From Clavulina sp. PMI_390 (Eukaryota > Basidiomycota > Agaricomycetes > Cantharellales > Hydnaceae), in the NCBI GenBank assembly GCA_015039315.1, contig WIDE01000072.1, forward strand, positions 62,001 to 126,000: a stretch of 64,000 nucleotides of DNA, given 5' to 3'. Below the pieces are notes generated by a model, which was not told the DNA's origin, made no database searches, and saw only the letters and a list, made by a program, of their open reading frames with translations. Made by a program: the position numbers and the translations under genes. Positions 39,042 through 51,992 of this stretch are shown here, piece by piece. Each line of letters begins with the position of its first letter. The first letter of the stretch is position 1.

Positions 39042-41406
39042 ATGCGTTCCACATTGCTTGCTGCTGTAGTGGGCGCTTCTTCGGTCGCCGTTGTCGGCGC
39101 CCTACAACCCCCGACCCCGGTCTTTGCTGAGCGTGACAACTTTGATGGTTCGAGTCCATGGCACCATCCTGCTGGCCATCACATCGAGCGTCTCTTCCGA
39201 CGCGATACTGCTGCCTCGCCAACGTTTGGTTCTCCTGGTGCGTCGAAATCGGATCACACAGCCTCCACAAACAGCGACAGTCCCCTGATCTTCATTGCAG
39301 CNNNNNNNNNNNNNNNNNNNNNNNNNNNNNNNNNNNNNNNNNNNNNNNNNNNNNNNNNNNNNNNNNNNNNNNNNNNNNNNNNNNNNNNNNNNNNNNNNNN
39401 NNNNNNNNNNNNNNNNNNNNNNNNNNNNNNNNNNNNNNNNNNNNNNNNNNNNNNNNNNNNNNNNNNNNNNNNNNNNNNNNNNNNNNNNNNNNNNNNNNNN
39501 NNNNNNNNNNNNNNNNNNNNNNNNNNNNNNNNNNNNNNNNNNNNNNNNNNNNNNNNNNNNNNNNNNNNNNNNNNNNNNNNNNNNNNNNNNNNNNNNNNNN
39601 NNNNNNNNNNNNNNNNNNNNNNNNNNNNNNNNNNNNNNNNNNNNNNNNNNNNNNNNNNNNNNNNNNNNNNNNNNNNNNNNNNNNNNNNNNNNNNNNNNNN
39701 NNNNNNNNNNNNNNNNNNNNNNNNNNNNNNNNNNNNNNNNNNNNNNNNNNNNNNNNNNNNNNNNNNNNNNNNNNNNNNNNNNNNNNNNNNNNNNNNNNNN
39801 NNNNNNNNNNNNNNNNNNNNNNNNNNNNNNNNNNNNNNNNNNNNNNNNNNNNNNNNNNNNNNNNNNNNNNNNNNNNNNNNNNNNNNNNNNNNNNNNNNNN
39901 NNNNNNNNNNNCCTTCTTTTACGTGACTAGGTGCCGCGGGAAGCCCTGTTTACCCGTCCGGCGACGACCCCACCTCGGCCACCATTTGCTCTGCGACTTA
40001 CGAATGCCAAGCCAAAGGTGACATTTGGGATGCACCTGCAGGAACAGTGGCCCTTTCTTTCGATGATGGCCCGCTCGCCCCTAGCCCGACCCTATATGCC
40101 TTCCTGAAGTCCAAGGGCGTCCATGCCACCCATTTCTTTATCGGTGGAAATGTCCGTAAGTGACACATCATCCCTATCTATCGCGGACAAAGCAGAGCGT
40201 CTCCTGACCGACTGACTGACCAACCAATCCTTGCATTTTGGTTTTGCCAGGCGCGAACCCCGATATTTTCCTGCAGGCTTATCAGAATAACTCGGACCCC
40301 ATCGCAGTGCATACTTACACGCATCCCTACATGAGTACGTGGTGATATGCATGTCTCTTCTCACCGCTCAATCCATGCTCATCATTCTATTCTCGGTGCG
40401 TGCAGCTATCCAGTCAAACGAGGCAGTGCTCGCCGAGCTTGGGTGGACAATGCAGATCATTTACGACTCTACAGGTGGTCGCGTCCCCAAATTCTGGCGG
40501 TACGTGTCAAACCAAGATTTGAATATGATTCTGGGACTGACTGACCGACCATGCGTGTTACTTTTGATCGTCCAGCCCTCCATATGGTGGTACGTCCTAG
40601 TTCAGTCCTCGTTCTTTGCCATTGATACTGAGTGATGGATTTTACGTAGACGTTGATATGCGAGTTCGTGCCATCGCCAAGGAAGTCTTTGGCCTCACTA
40701 CCGTCATCTGGAACCAGGATAGTGCCGGTTAGTTTCACAATCTCACCAGCAGCGGCCTGCCTCCTGACAGCTTTTCCTCATCACCCCATTTCTAGATTGG
40801 GAATTGACCTACGGAGAGATCCCCCTATCTACCGTCGAAGCCTCGCTCAAGTCTTTCTACTCACTGCCCAAGACTCCCGGCTTGATCATCCTCGAGCACG
40901 AGCTCTCCGATAACTCGGTCAATGCGTTCATGAACTCGTGGCAGTACCTCGAGGCTGGTGGATGGAAGCCCATCTCGATCCCTGATGCGGCGAACGCCAC
41001 GACTGGTACAGGCGCGGGATATACCGGGTGGTATCAGAATGCCCAGGATGATACTCAGCAATTAACGAGCATGAGCTTTGGTACTGGGCCCAATACCGCT
41101 ACGGGTGGAGGCAGTGAGTTTCCGAATTTGCTCTGCTTCTGTGTGTTCTTGGCATTGACGTCCCCCTCTCTTCGTGATGCGTGCTCTATTGTAGGCTCTA
41201 CGACCAGTGCTTCTGGATCTGCGACTACCCCCTCTGGGAACGGCTCTGGCTCTAGCACTACTGGCAAGCCCTCCAGCCAAACATCCACAAGCTCTACAGC
41301 ACCTACATCAACCACATCCAAGTCTAGTGCTCCTTCCACCCGTTCCTTGGGCTGGGGCGCCGGGCTTCTCGGTGTGGTTGGGATGCTGTTCGTTCAGTTT
41401 GCATGA
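39042..41406 (+). CDS. Chitin deacetylase, secreted and probably GPI-anchored (interrupted by assembly gap)
   Basis: Carbohydrate esterase family 4 enzyme that removes acetyl groups from chitin, giving chitosan in the cell wall. Signal peptide at the start ([20 protein letters not shown]). After the gap come VALSFDDGP (catalytic and metal Asp, about 40050), [17 protein letters not shown] (metal His pair, 40310-40335), KFWRPPYGDVD across an intron near 40500-40655, IWNQDSADW and ILEHEL, so all five CE4 motifs are recognisable. The C-terminus is a Ser/Thr linker (41200-41340) and a hydrophobic end with [15 protein letters not shown], as in GPI-anchored Cda proteins. Several introns of about 50-80 nt. 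610 N (39302-39911) hide part of the region between the propeptide and the catalytic domain, so the full coding sequence is unknown. Confidence 0.93.
39302..39911. other. Assembly gap of 610 N
   Basis: Continuous run of N inside the chitin deacetylase gene. Any reading frame that crosses it is meaningless. Confidence 1.
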
Positions 41407-41853
41407 TTGAGCTGCTCCCCACTAGTAGCATATTATTCTCCCTGACATTCACTGAATACACGGACTTTTCCCTACTATCCCCCCTTTCTTTACATGTTCC
41501 AACTGGCGCCCTTGTTGTGTTTGATTATATGACCACCTTTCGGACTTTGGGGTTCACTGCCTGCTGTGCTTGTTTTCTTATGGACTGTCCGAGATTGCCC
41601 TCACGTCGTACTCGCCACGCCTGCTTGTTTGCTTGATACGCTTATTCTTGTTAATATCCAGTCGCTCATTGTTTCGCTAACTCTGTTCCGGTCGCGTGAA
41701 GGAAAACTCGGCCTCCACAATGAGTTCCTATCATTTTCGAACGCGGTACTAGTACAAGGGGGAAACTATTATATTGTACAAAGTGCAGGCGAAATCCCAA
41801 ATCGCCCACCCCATTAACTCTAGCTCTATCCACTAACCCCGCATAACCTATCG
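41407..41853. other. Convergent intergenic region, no gene
   Basis: About 450 bases between two stop codons; T-rich downstream sequence of the chitin deacetylase and the 3' end of the HVA22-like gene. Confidence 0.4.
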
Positions 41854-44363
41854 TTACAACCCTCCTACATTTCGACGTAAGCGAATTCCTCGTGCAGCAG
41901 CGGCGGAATTTCCTCGCGTCACTTGAATCGGAGGTGCTTGGCTCCCCGTATTCGACGTACGCGTCTGACTCTGCGTGGTGCTGATGCTCTTCGAATCAAA
42001 CACGTCGGGACGTGCAGGCGGCAGGGGGTGAGGGAAATCGCTGATGGTGCTGAGGGTCGTGCCGGTGAGCGGTACAGGCGTGACCTTAGGTGCCGGGATC
42101 GCCACTGACAATGCAGGACGAGGAGGTGGGACGGGAGATCCATCGTCATCTGAGAACACCGATCCTCCGCGGAGAACGCGGCCCTTGAGAGGTCGTGGAG
42201 TCTTGAGCTCATCCAACGCACTCCAGCTATCATCATCAGAGTAGTCCTCCTCCTCCTCTACCGCCATTGCAATGTCCTCCACAAGCTTATGCTTCGGTCG
42301 AGGAGGTTCGGGCTGTTTAGCTATAACTTCGACGGGTCGTGGTTCGGGAACAGCGACAGCGACGGGGATTTGAGTGACAGGGGTAGGTTCGATTGGAGAG
42401 TCGACCTTCCTCTTCTTCTTCGCGGAGGCCGTCGATTCCGCCTTCCCGTCTCCTTCGCCCTCCGTCGCACTCTCTACCTCTGACGCAGAAGGCGGCAACC
42501 GAGGTGTCTCCACAATCTGGCCTTTCGCCGAACGCTTCTTGCCCGCCGCGACGCGCGAGGATCGTCTCGAACTACCACTACTCGACGATGCTCCAGAAGC
42601 GGACGACGCTGTCTCGTACACGGAAGTAGCTGCTGTTTCAGTAGCAACAGGAACCACTACGGGAACCACAACAGGAGCTGGAGTAGCGGTGGGAACAGGA
42701 GCGGGAACAGGAGCCGCGGGTTTTGCACGAGATCGTGCAATGCTGGGTTCCAACGCATCGATACGAGCCGTCGCTGACGGCGCTTGTGCTTGCGATTGTC
42801 CAGGTGCTGTGCTAGACACAGAAGCCAAGCGCTGGCGTCTTGCCATCGTAGCCGAAGAGACAGGGTGCTTCGGCCCATTCTCAGTGATGGATGGAGTACG
42901 CTTGAGAGGCACGGTCGTCGTAGCGAGAGTCGGTTCCAACATGGCGTACTTGCGGCGTTTCGCTTCAGCAGCTGCAGTCGCAGAAGAGGCAGCTGGAGCG
43001 CGTTCTGGCCTGAATGAGATGAAGCTGGAGGGCGGTGTAGGCAAGGGCTCGACTGGTGGTGGAGCAACCGGGAGGATTGGTGGGGTGAGCGGCGGTGTAG
43101 GTGGAGATCGAACGGACAACGTGCGAAGCCGAGATCGAGGAAGCTCGGACGGCCTTGATGAGCCGGGCGCATACATCTCGATCGGCGGAGGCTCGGGGAA
43201 GGAGAATGTCTGGGTGGGCGGAGAATGAGATGGGAGCGAAGGGACAACTGTAACAGACTGATCGGTTTCAGATTGTTCTGTGGTTGACCGTGCGTAACCG
43301 CCAGGGAAACGCGGGGTTCGGCCCACATCTGGGTTGAGTGCTTGAGGCAGAGCGGTAGGAGCAGCCGGGGGAGTGGAAGGAACAAAAGTAGGTCGGAACA
43401 TCGAAGGCTCTGGTGTGAGAAGAGGTGGGTACGAATTCGTCTGTGGTGGAGCCACAGATCGGACAACAAATGGCTGAGGGGGCGGTGGCTGTGGAATTGC
43501 GATTGGTGTAATATCGATCGGTGACTCTGCCTTGAGTGGTAGCTGGGAAGTCTTGCGCATTGGAACTCTTGAGGGTTTGGGGTCGTTGACGACCGGGTTC
43601 ATCCCTCTTCGCGTGCGAATCCCGACTGTTGAAGGGGGCTTTGGGATGCTTGTACCAGTGGTAGCAGGAACTTTCGCCGGCACTGGCTGCGTATGCACAG
43701 GCTGAGGACCCTGGGCAGTCTGAAAAACGACTGTTTCCACTGGTTCCTCAATCTCAGCAGGAACTGGATCCTTGGTGTCAGACACCCGAATGTGCACCGG
43801 CTCGTTCCACCAGGAGGAGACGTATCTCCAAGGGGCCAAAGCGAAGTAGATCACAATGTGAGCGATCGCATCCATCAACGACAAGACCGAGTCAATAGTG
43901 CGGATATACGGTTTCAACGTCGGTCGGATGACATGAAGCAGTAGCGGCTCTGCAACCTGTGGAGGCATCATATTCAGTAATTGTTCTTAGCAATAGTGTG
44001 AAAGTGAACGCACCAGGGCACGTGTGAAGAAAAGCACGATGAGGAACACTGCTTTGATGTCGCTGTAGAATGGTATGACCATCCCGACGCTTCTATCAGC
44101 GATGCTTTCCGCACAGCTCCACGTGACCTATCAGAAGGGAATCAGCCTTTCATCGAGGAGCATAAAGGGTTCAAGCGTACCCAGACGATCCAGACCGCAA
44201 GGCATGACTTGAGCTCACGCTTGCGAGTAGCGAGGGCCTTCTGGGACGGCCCTTCACGTCGCTTAGACAGGGGAGGAGGTTTAAGGGTCTTGTACGATGT
44301 CCAGACATTCGATAACAAGAAGATTAGGTGAAAGGTGGAGTGAAGGAGTGCCATGGGATCCAA
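41854..44363 (-). CDS. TB2/DP1/HVA22 (REEP/Yop1) family protein with very long disordered tail
   Basis: Endoplasmic-reticulum membrane-shaping family. Three exons. The N-terminus MDPMALLHSTFHLIFLLSN (start 44361-44363) is hydrophobic, followed by LKSCLAVWIVW, then after an intron SIADRSVGMVIPFYSDIKAV and FLIVLFFTRAL. After a second intron comes VAEPLLLHVIRPTLKPYIRT (about 43955-43900). The order W(I/V)VW ... P.Y...K..FL ... A..LY...I.P.L is the HVA22 signature. The tail beyond about residue 170 (43700 to 41854) is some 600 residues rich in Pro, Ser, Thr and Ala with basic patches, a KKRKV-like segment near 42410 and an acidic run near 42250. Known fungal Yop1 proteins are about 180 residues, so the tail is the unusual part. 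ER-shaping is inferred from the domain only. Confidence 0.85.
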
Positions 44364-45524
44364 GTTGGTGGCCCGCGCCTCGTGTTGAAGTGAAGTTCAA
44401 AAATGCGGTAGTTTGGATCCCAAGTAGAGCTCAGTGCGAGTGTTCAGAGTAACAAAGTCGCCAGCGAGAGGCTTAAGAGTGGTTGTCGGTGTAGAAAGGT
44501 GGATACAGGCAGGCTTTCGCGTGTTGTGTTGGTCGGTTTGGTCCACGGGCAGTTCGTCACAAATCAGCGTGACAGTTTTGTGCCACCCAAATCCAACCAA
44601 AGCCCCCAACGATGTCATTGTTCTTCTTCAGTGGCACTTTAATATATGTCGGCGTACTTCTTACCAACGCCGTCGCGATATTGAGCGAAGAGCGATTCCT
44701 TGCACGCAGTAGGAGCTGTTCCCTTCAAATGTCGACGTGTCACCACTAACGAATCGTCATGTAGTCGGTTGGTCCACAACTCAACTTCCAGCGGGATATG
44801 ACCAGGCCGGATACGGGGACCAGCAAGCGAGCGATGGTATTAAAGCTCGCTTGATCCTTCTGGTCAGCGCCGTTCGGACATTATTACGAGGTACGCTGCA
44901 TCGCGACTTCTGGTATTCATAAAACTCATCTTCCTCGTGCAGCACCGTTAATTGTCATAAATATCCTTATAATCATCTGGGCACTATTGTTCGGCTAGCT
45001 GTCATGTCGTGTCCGTCTGTGTTCCATATGCTATTCTATCAAGTATTCCAGGCTACCGCCAACCCTTCGCAGTATCCGCGCTCTCGTCGCCATGAACCTC
45101 CAGATTTGGGACCTCCATGCGAGCTCCCAAATTTTTAGCCTACCAAGTTTTGTGCCAAAATTTCACCGGGTCCTCCCAGCTTCCTTTACGATAAGCTCCA
45201 ATGTCATGGCATTAACCCTGGACTTTATGATGTTCACTAGAGCCAATAAACGCAATTCTATTATGACTGTCTTTTGGTATTGAGAGACTCGCCTGACCTA
45301 CACTATCCCTTGTGAACCTTTCTACTGGCGTTTGTGCTTGGTCTTACGCTTTGAACTCGTTATGAGGGTCCACCCTTTCAGTCTTGTTGCCCAGGCCATG
45401 CAATGAAAGTGTTCTCAGAGAACATCATCTCGACCGATTAAGTGCAAGGGATATTATTATGGAAATTGATGTGGATAACATTACGCTTGACGAAAACAGT
45501 CTAGATGTATAGATGACTCTAGCT
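44364..45524. other. No gene supported
   Basis: About 1.16 kb between the HVA22-like start and the GTP cyclohydrolase stop, both minus strand. Short frames only. Likely promoter of the former and 3' region of the latter. Confidence 0.45.
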
Positions 45525-46994
45525 TTATGAGAGAGGGCGCAAGGGAATAACTGGGCTTTCGACCGTCTCGAAAGCCGCAGACGTCGTTGAGCCCTCTGAG
45601 AGCGGGACGACTATCTCGTGCGTCGGCTGAGGATTCGCAGGAGTCGGTAGTTCGAGGAGATGGCCCATCCGGAGGACCTTTGTCCGGAGATATTTCTCTA
45701 GGTCAACTCCGTATGCTGCTCCGCCCCCGATGAGCGTTGCGCCAGGCTTCCGAGCCTCGCCTTGCGCAGATGTCGCGGACGACGAGTCTCCCGAGGGAGC
45801 ACTAGGGTCCATCGCAGCGAGTGTTGCAGCGGTCCACGTCCTCGGGACCATCGGCAGCCTCTCATTCACTGCAATACCCTCCTTCCTCACCGCTTCCATC
45901 TTGGCTGGATTGTTCGTCAATAGCTTAATCTCCTTGTCTAACCCGAGGTCTCGCATAATGGCGGCCGCCACATCATAACCTCGCTCATCTGCGCCATGTC
46001 CGAGCAGAATGTTAGCAGCGACGGTGTCTGCGCCCATATCTTGGAGATTATACGCCTTGATTTTCTCCAGTAGTCCGATCCCGCGACCCTCTTGGCGCAT
46101 GTATATCACTGCCCCCCGTCCGGGAAGAAGCGGTCTGGGCTGGCGATCCCCACTACTTTGGGGCTCTGAGGAGGTGGATGAAGTGAAGGTAGAGGTAATG
46201 GGGGCTGGTTGTGGTTGCGAGATGTAACGAATGGCTTCATCAAGCTGCTCGCCACAGTCGCATCTCATGCTACCAATGGTCTCGCCAGTGTAGCATTCGG
46301 AATGGATGCGCACTATGGGAATAGGAAGAGCCGATGATGACTCGGGATTCGAGGCTTGTGAAGATGGTGAGGAGGAATCAAGGGGCCGAGATGGAGTAGC
46401 TTGCTTAGGGCTAAGTCTCCCAACATACGCCCCGCGAATCAATCGTTCGATGTCGGTTTCTTCGTCATGCCATTTGGCATCGAGAGTCTTGCTTCGAATA
46501 AATCGAGATTGTGAGGCAAGTGCGCTCTCGGGATCTTCATTATCAAGTTGCGCAGGGTCTACCACGATCGCCAAGTGTTCTTTTGAATCGACATTGTTGT
46601 GATAGATGTGGAGGAAGATAGGTCCATGTGGGGTGGGAACTCGCGTACGAGCCTTGCATTGGACAGTAACGTCTTTGGGCCGAGGTTTAGAGGGGATGTG
46701 GGATGTTGATATTGGTGATTTTGAAGGGAATAATGGCGCAGAATGAACAAGGGATTGTAAGAATGAAGCAGGCGAGATGCTGGGGTTCGTGGATTGTTTC
46801 GGGAGCGTGGAGCCGGTGACAGCCCCAGAGGAATTTTTTGTCGAGATTGGTTTTGAAGGGAAGATAGGAAGTGATGCTAAGCCCTCTACAGATATCGGAA
46901 CACCAGTGACAGAGTGCTCGCATAAAGTTCCCTTCATCTTGGGGGAGGTGTGCCCGTTTAGTGAGCCATTTGCCACAACAGAGGGTTCCGGCAT
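45525..46994 (-). CDS. RIB1: GTP cyclohydrolase II, riboflavin biosynthesis
   Basis: Opens the imidazole ring of GTP with release of formate and pyrophosphate, the first step of riboflavin synthesis, in the cytosol. One uninterrupted exon of 489 codons, unusual among its intron-rich neighbours. A Ser/Pro-rich extension of about 120 residues precedes the catalytic domain. Seen: VRIHSECYTGETIGSMRCDC with the three zinc cysteines, GRGAVIYMRQEGRGIGLLEK (GTP-binding and catalytic Arg), AYNLQDMGADTVAAN and LLTNNPAKMEAV. All key residues of the RibA/Rib1 family are present. A low-complexity insert (TSTFTSSTSSEPQSSG, about 46140-46210) splits the domain. It shares a 288-base divergent promoter with the gene at 47283. 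Confidence 0.95.
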   Translation of the reverse strand: MPEPSVVANGSLNGHTSPKMKGTLCEHSVTGVPISVEGLASLPIFPSKPISTKNSSGAVTGSTLPKQSTNPSISPASFLQSLVHSAPLFPSKSPISTSHIPSKPRPKDVTVQCKARTRVPTPHGPIFLHIYHNNVDSKEHLAIVVDPAQLDNEDPESALASQSRFIRSKTLDAKWHDEETDIERLIRGAYVGRLSPKQATPSRPLDSSSPSSQASNPESSSALPIPIVRIHSECYTGETIGSMRCDCGEQLDEAIRYISQPQPAPITSTFTSSTSSEPQSSGDRQPRPLLPGRGAVIYMRQEGRGIGLLEKIKAYNLQDMGADTVAANILLGHGADERGYDVAAAIMRDLGLDKEIKLLTNNPAKMEAVRKEGIAVNERLPMVPRTWTAATLAAMDPSAPSGDSSSATSAQGEARKPGATLIGGGAAYGVDLEKYLRTKVLRMGHLLELPTPANPQPTHEIVVPLSEGSTTSAAFETVESPVIPLRPLS

Positions 46995-47282
46995 TGTAAT
47001 GATCGCGCGCCGAGGAAACTTTTTAGAAACAATTGGCGGTCGTTTTAGGAGCTTTTGGCGTTATTCTCGCCTGTGTGGGTGGTGGTGACTGGTGAGTGCT
47101 CGTCGGACCTGCGAATCGCCGGCGATTCAAATCACGTCACGTGCCTGGGTACAAGCTGTCAGCTTGGTTTGCTCACAGGTAATCCGTTCTTAGTCAATCG
47201 GAAACGGTGACCAGCCTCCAACTAATCAACTGGTAATCGCTCTTGACAAACAGACTGCGTGTGAAGCGAGAGTAACAGAGAG

Positions 47283-47762
47283 ATGTCCAACAATCCCTTT
47301 GGAGATGATGAGCTCGATGGTGCCTGGGGTATCTCGTCGCGGCCGTCAGGGGACGATGTGCTGAAGGACGCACTGAAGAAGGAACAACTTATCAAGTAAG
47401 CTCTATAATACTAAACCCACCCTACTACCTTCTCACGTCATGTACTTGCGCCTTCCCAGAGACATTATGGCTGCACAAGCGGATCTTAGAGGTCAGTATT
47501 TCATCTGAGCCATCGGAGTTCCTCATCCCTCCGTGCCTCCGTACCTCAATTCAACTCACTCTGCTGCACACGACCTCGTCTTTGATATTCATGCTCCGGC
47601 CTCTGCTGTTTCCAAATCATTCGATCGGCATTCTTAGTCCTCGTTGAACGCGTCGACAAGACGCAGGGAGAAGTGGACAAGCTCGCTTCAAGCAACGGGA
47701 TGTTGCAGACGTATGTCGATAACCTGTCAAAACAAATGGCTGGCGGTGGTGGTCGCCGATAG
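47283..47762 (+). CDS. Short coiled-coil protein (SCOC/DUF2205-like)
   Basis: Three exons: 47283-47395 (MSNNPFGDDELDGAWGISS), 47460-47491 (DIMAAQADL) and 47638-47762 (VLVERVDKTQGEVDKLASSN ... YVDNLSKQM, then a Gly run and TAG). About 90 residues. The last exon is a continuous heptad-like coiled coil that ends in a block resembling SCOC (NxxLxxYIxNLM), a Golgi/endosome-associated adaptor linked to Arl1 and autophagy in animals. The N-terminal NPFGDDELDGAW is acidic and would be flexible. Phases at both junctions agree. It is divergent from RIB1. The family assignment is moderate; the role in fungi is inference. Confidence 0.75.
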
Positions 47763-48066
47763 TGGCCCGTGCCAAACCTGAAAGCACCATGCCACACTTC
47801 ACCGATATGATGACGCACAATGTGTTGACGGAGATGGAGGATGGAGGTAGTGTGCCCTTCGGAGACTGACCCCTCCGGTACCAGCGAGTGTCGTGTAAGA
47901 GTGTGCCTGTTCGGCCTCCTATTGGCTATTCCTATATTGCATCGCTCACGACCAGCATCATCGGCATCATCGTCATACGCTTGTCTCCTGTATACTGTCT
48001 TTTGCGAAAACGGAATCATACAATTTTCTTTTCGTTACAGGGTCTGTTACAAAGCTGGATATTGAA
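47763..48066. other. Convergent intergenic region, no gene
   Basis: About 300 bases between two stop codons; consistent with the 3' untranslated regions of the coiled-coil protein and reductase copy 1. Confidence 0.4.
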
Positions 48067-49510
<1,444 letters not shown>

Positions 49511-50525
49511 TCTCGTGGGTGCTGTCGAGGATTAACCAATAGTAGAAGACTTGCTCTCTGGCTCGAGGACCGAGAGTAGGACCGGTGAAGCGAAGCACTT
49601 ATAGGTTTCCAGCGCCCTTGGGCTGACGTGTTGGGTCTCCTCCGCAGATCATGGCCCTCCACAGGGGGATCATGAACAGCCTCCACAAGAGTCACGGACA
49701 ACCTCCACTAAGAGGTTATAGACCGCATCTGCTAGGCTTCACAACTAACCTCCACAAGGTTTTTATATCCGGCCTCCACCTGCCTTATAGACAACCTCCA
49801 CTCACAAGTGAATAGATCGTCGAGAGAGTTGCTCCTAGATGGGTGGAGGTGGAGGCCAGTAGAGTACCTCCACCTTTGGTATGATTCCAGACCACACCCA
49901 GCCTGTTTGAAATAGGTTCAACACAGGCTTGGCATCGTTTATATACTAGGAGATTCATCGGAACCAGCACTGAGGGGTATGTTTCGTGAGAGGTAGGAAG
50001 CTCATGCCAGACTACGGCGCAAACACTACATTCATGCTCCAGCCACCTGCTTTGGGTTCTCACTTTCAAGACTACACCAGTGTCACGGAGGCGTAGAGAT
50101 TCGAAGAAGCACAAGGCCCAGACACGACGCGAGGACAAGAGCGTGAGCTGTGACCGTCACAGAATCCCGCTGGCTTGGTCCATCTGGACACAATGTGCCC
50201 GAGGCATGGACTCGCCGGTGACACCCCAGTTACTATAAAGAGACCGATTCGTGTAATTGACAATATTCGTCAATACTTTGCGGTTTACTACCTAATATCA
50301 TGTCTGATGGTCGGGTTGGAGTAACACTTCATGGAGTATTGGCCTCACCGCCACCAACAAGGGTGTTTCATAAGGAGGCTTCGGCTCAGCATCTTGCTAG
50401 TTGTGCGCCAAAAAGTAATGTCCACAGCTAAGCGACATTGGTACTAAGCGAATGCATTTTGATTTGAGGTGTGGCGAAGGGAATATTTTGGAGGGTATGG
50501 TATTTTGGTCAGAAACTTCATAGCA
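49511..50525. other. Region between the two reductase genes
   Basis: About 1 kb holding the promoter of copy 1 and the 3' end of copy 2. Apart from the heptamer cluster at 49656-49873 I see no gene. Confidence 0.5.
49656..49873. promoter_or_regulatory. Cluster of nine CCTCCAC/GTGGAGG heptamers upstream of reductase copy 1
   Basis: Exact heptamers at 49656, 49680, 49702, 49749, 49773, 49795 and 49867 (CCTCCAC) and at 49843 and 49849 (GTGGAGG, overlapping by one base). Many are spaced 22-24 bases apart, close to two helical turns. The cluster lies 146-363 bases upstream of the copy 1 start codon. Chance expectation for one heptamer on both strands in 218 bases is about 0.03. Likely binding sites for a zinc-finger-type factor, or a diverged minisatellite; the sequence alone does not decide. 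Confidence 0.6.
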
Positions 50526-51992
50526 TCAGCGCTTCCACTCGCTCAAGGGGATGGTCTCGATATTAATGCTACCCATGATGGCGTGAGGATACCTTGGATC
50601 GCCTCCAAGATCCGCGTTCACTTCATTTGCCAACACCCGAATAATCTTCAAGTCTTCCTCGCTGAGTTTATCGACCAGCTCCAATGATGCCCAGTTCTCC
50701 TCCACGTAGGGGATCTGTTTACTGCCCGGAATAGGTATGATATCGGCGCCTTGCTTGAGCAGCCATGCTATCGCAACTTGTGCTGGTGTGGCGCCGTACT
50801 TGTCGGCAAGTATCTTGAATGAGTCGACGAGCTGGTTAATGCGAGGCCAGTTATCTGATTTGAATTTAGGGATTAATCGACGCCAATCGCTTTCAGGAAG
50901 GTCATCGAAGGAGCGCCAGCGACCAGTTACGATGCCGCGACCAGTGGGAGAGTAGGCTATGATTCTGTGAGAACTGGAAGATCAGCGATATCTCACAACG
51001 GCCAAAGCCAAAGTTTTGACGTACGTGATCTGGAGCTCACGAGCCACGGTAATGACGCCACCTGCTTTCTCGAGGTCCAGTGCCCAAGGGTTGTATCTAG
51101 GGGTTCTCATCAGTGTTGCATTGCTATTTGCGATGATGGTATCACATACTCGACTTGAATAGCAGAGATGGGATGGACCTTATGCGCTCGGCGAATTGAG
51201 TCAGGGCTTGGTTCAGACAGACCAAGATATCTGATCTTCCCTTCACTAGAGAAATCAATCCCCGAGATTTATTAGGACCCAACCTGACGGCGTTGTAACA
51301 TGATATTCCTATCCTCAAGGTATCACTCACTCAACAAGCTCCTTCATCGCTCCGATGGTGATCTCGACCGGCACATTCTTGTCTATGCGATGATGATAAT
51401 AGAGATCGACGTAATCCGTCTGGAGTCTTGTCAAGGAATTTGCGAATTCTCGCTTGACAGACTCGGGATCGCCGCAGACTCTACCCTCACTGTCTTCACT
51501 ATAGTCGGGCCAGAACTTCGTGGCAAGGAAAATCTTCGAGCGCAAGCCCGTGCGAGCGAACCATTTTCCAATCAGCTCTTCCGAATCTCCCTACATGGAC
51601 TTCATGAGTTAAGTAGCGCCAAACGAGGTCATCGTATAAATTCCAAGAGCTGGCGTACATATAGCGACGCAGTATCCCAGAATGTGCATCCCATCTCATA
51701 AAGTCGGTCAAGAACCTGAAATGGAATTGGACGCAAGTCACTGTCTGTATTTTCGCACAGCAGGAACAAGTCGATACTTACCTTTAGGCGCTCTGCTTCG
51801 CTGGGGATTTCTCCTATAACACCGTCCGGGGAAGATTGGATACGGATAAAGGAAAAAACTACTAGAATGAACCCACATACCATAATATGTTGTGCCAATA
51901 CCCATTGCACCATATCCAATTGCACTTACTTCAGTATCACCGATCCTGCGCATCGGAATCATTTTAGGGGGTTCCTTCAGAAGAATAGCCAT
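50526..51992 (-). CDS. Aldo/keto reductase (YakC/AKR13-like), copy 2
   Basis: Tandem paralogue of 48067-49510. The frame can start at 51992 ([18 protein letters not shown]) or at the inner Met at 51962 that matches copy 1; the inner one is the conserved start. Seen: [26 protein letters not shown] (Asp, Tyr), [11 protein letters not shown] (Lys), [15 protein letters not shown] (His), [28 protein letters not shown], end [16 protein letters not shown] with TGA at 50526-50528. The active-site tetrad is complete. Protein similarity to copy 1 is high along the whole length while introns differ, so both appear under selection. Upstream, 52119-52205 repeats the heptamer found in front of copy 1. Confidence 0.9.

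Noticed and set aside
39158..40021. Long plus-strand frames across the N run, in three frames
   Set aside because: They exist only because N is read as open; the real signal is one spliced chitin deacetylase.
42374..43228. 284-codon plus-strand frame opposite the HVA22-like tail
   Set aside because: Antisense shadow of a biased Pro/Ser/Ala-rich coding region.
49656..49873. CRISPR-like array reading of the spaced heptamers
   Set aside because: Repeats are only 7 bases, occur in both orientations and stand in a fungal promoter; no cas genes.
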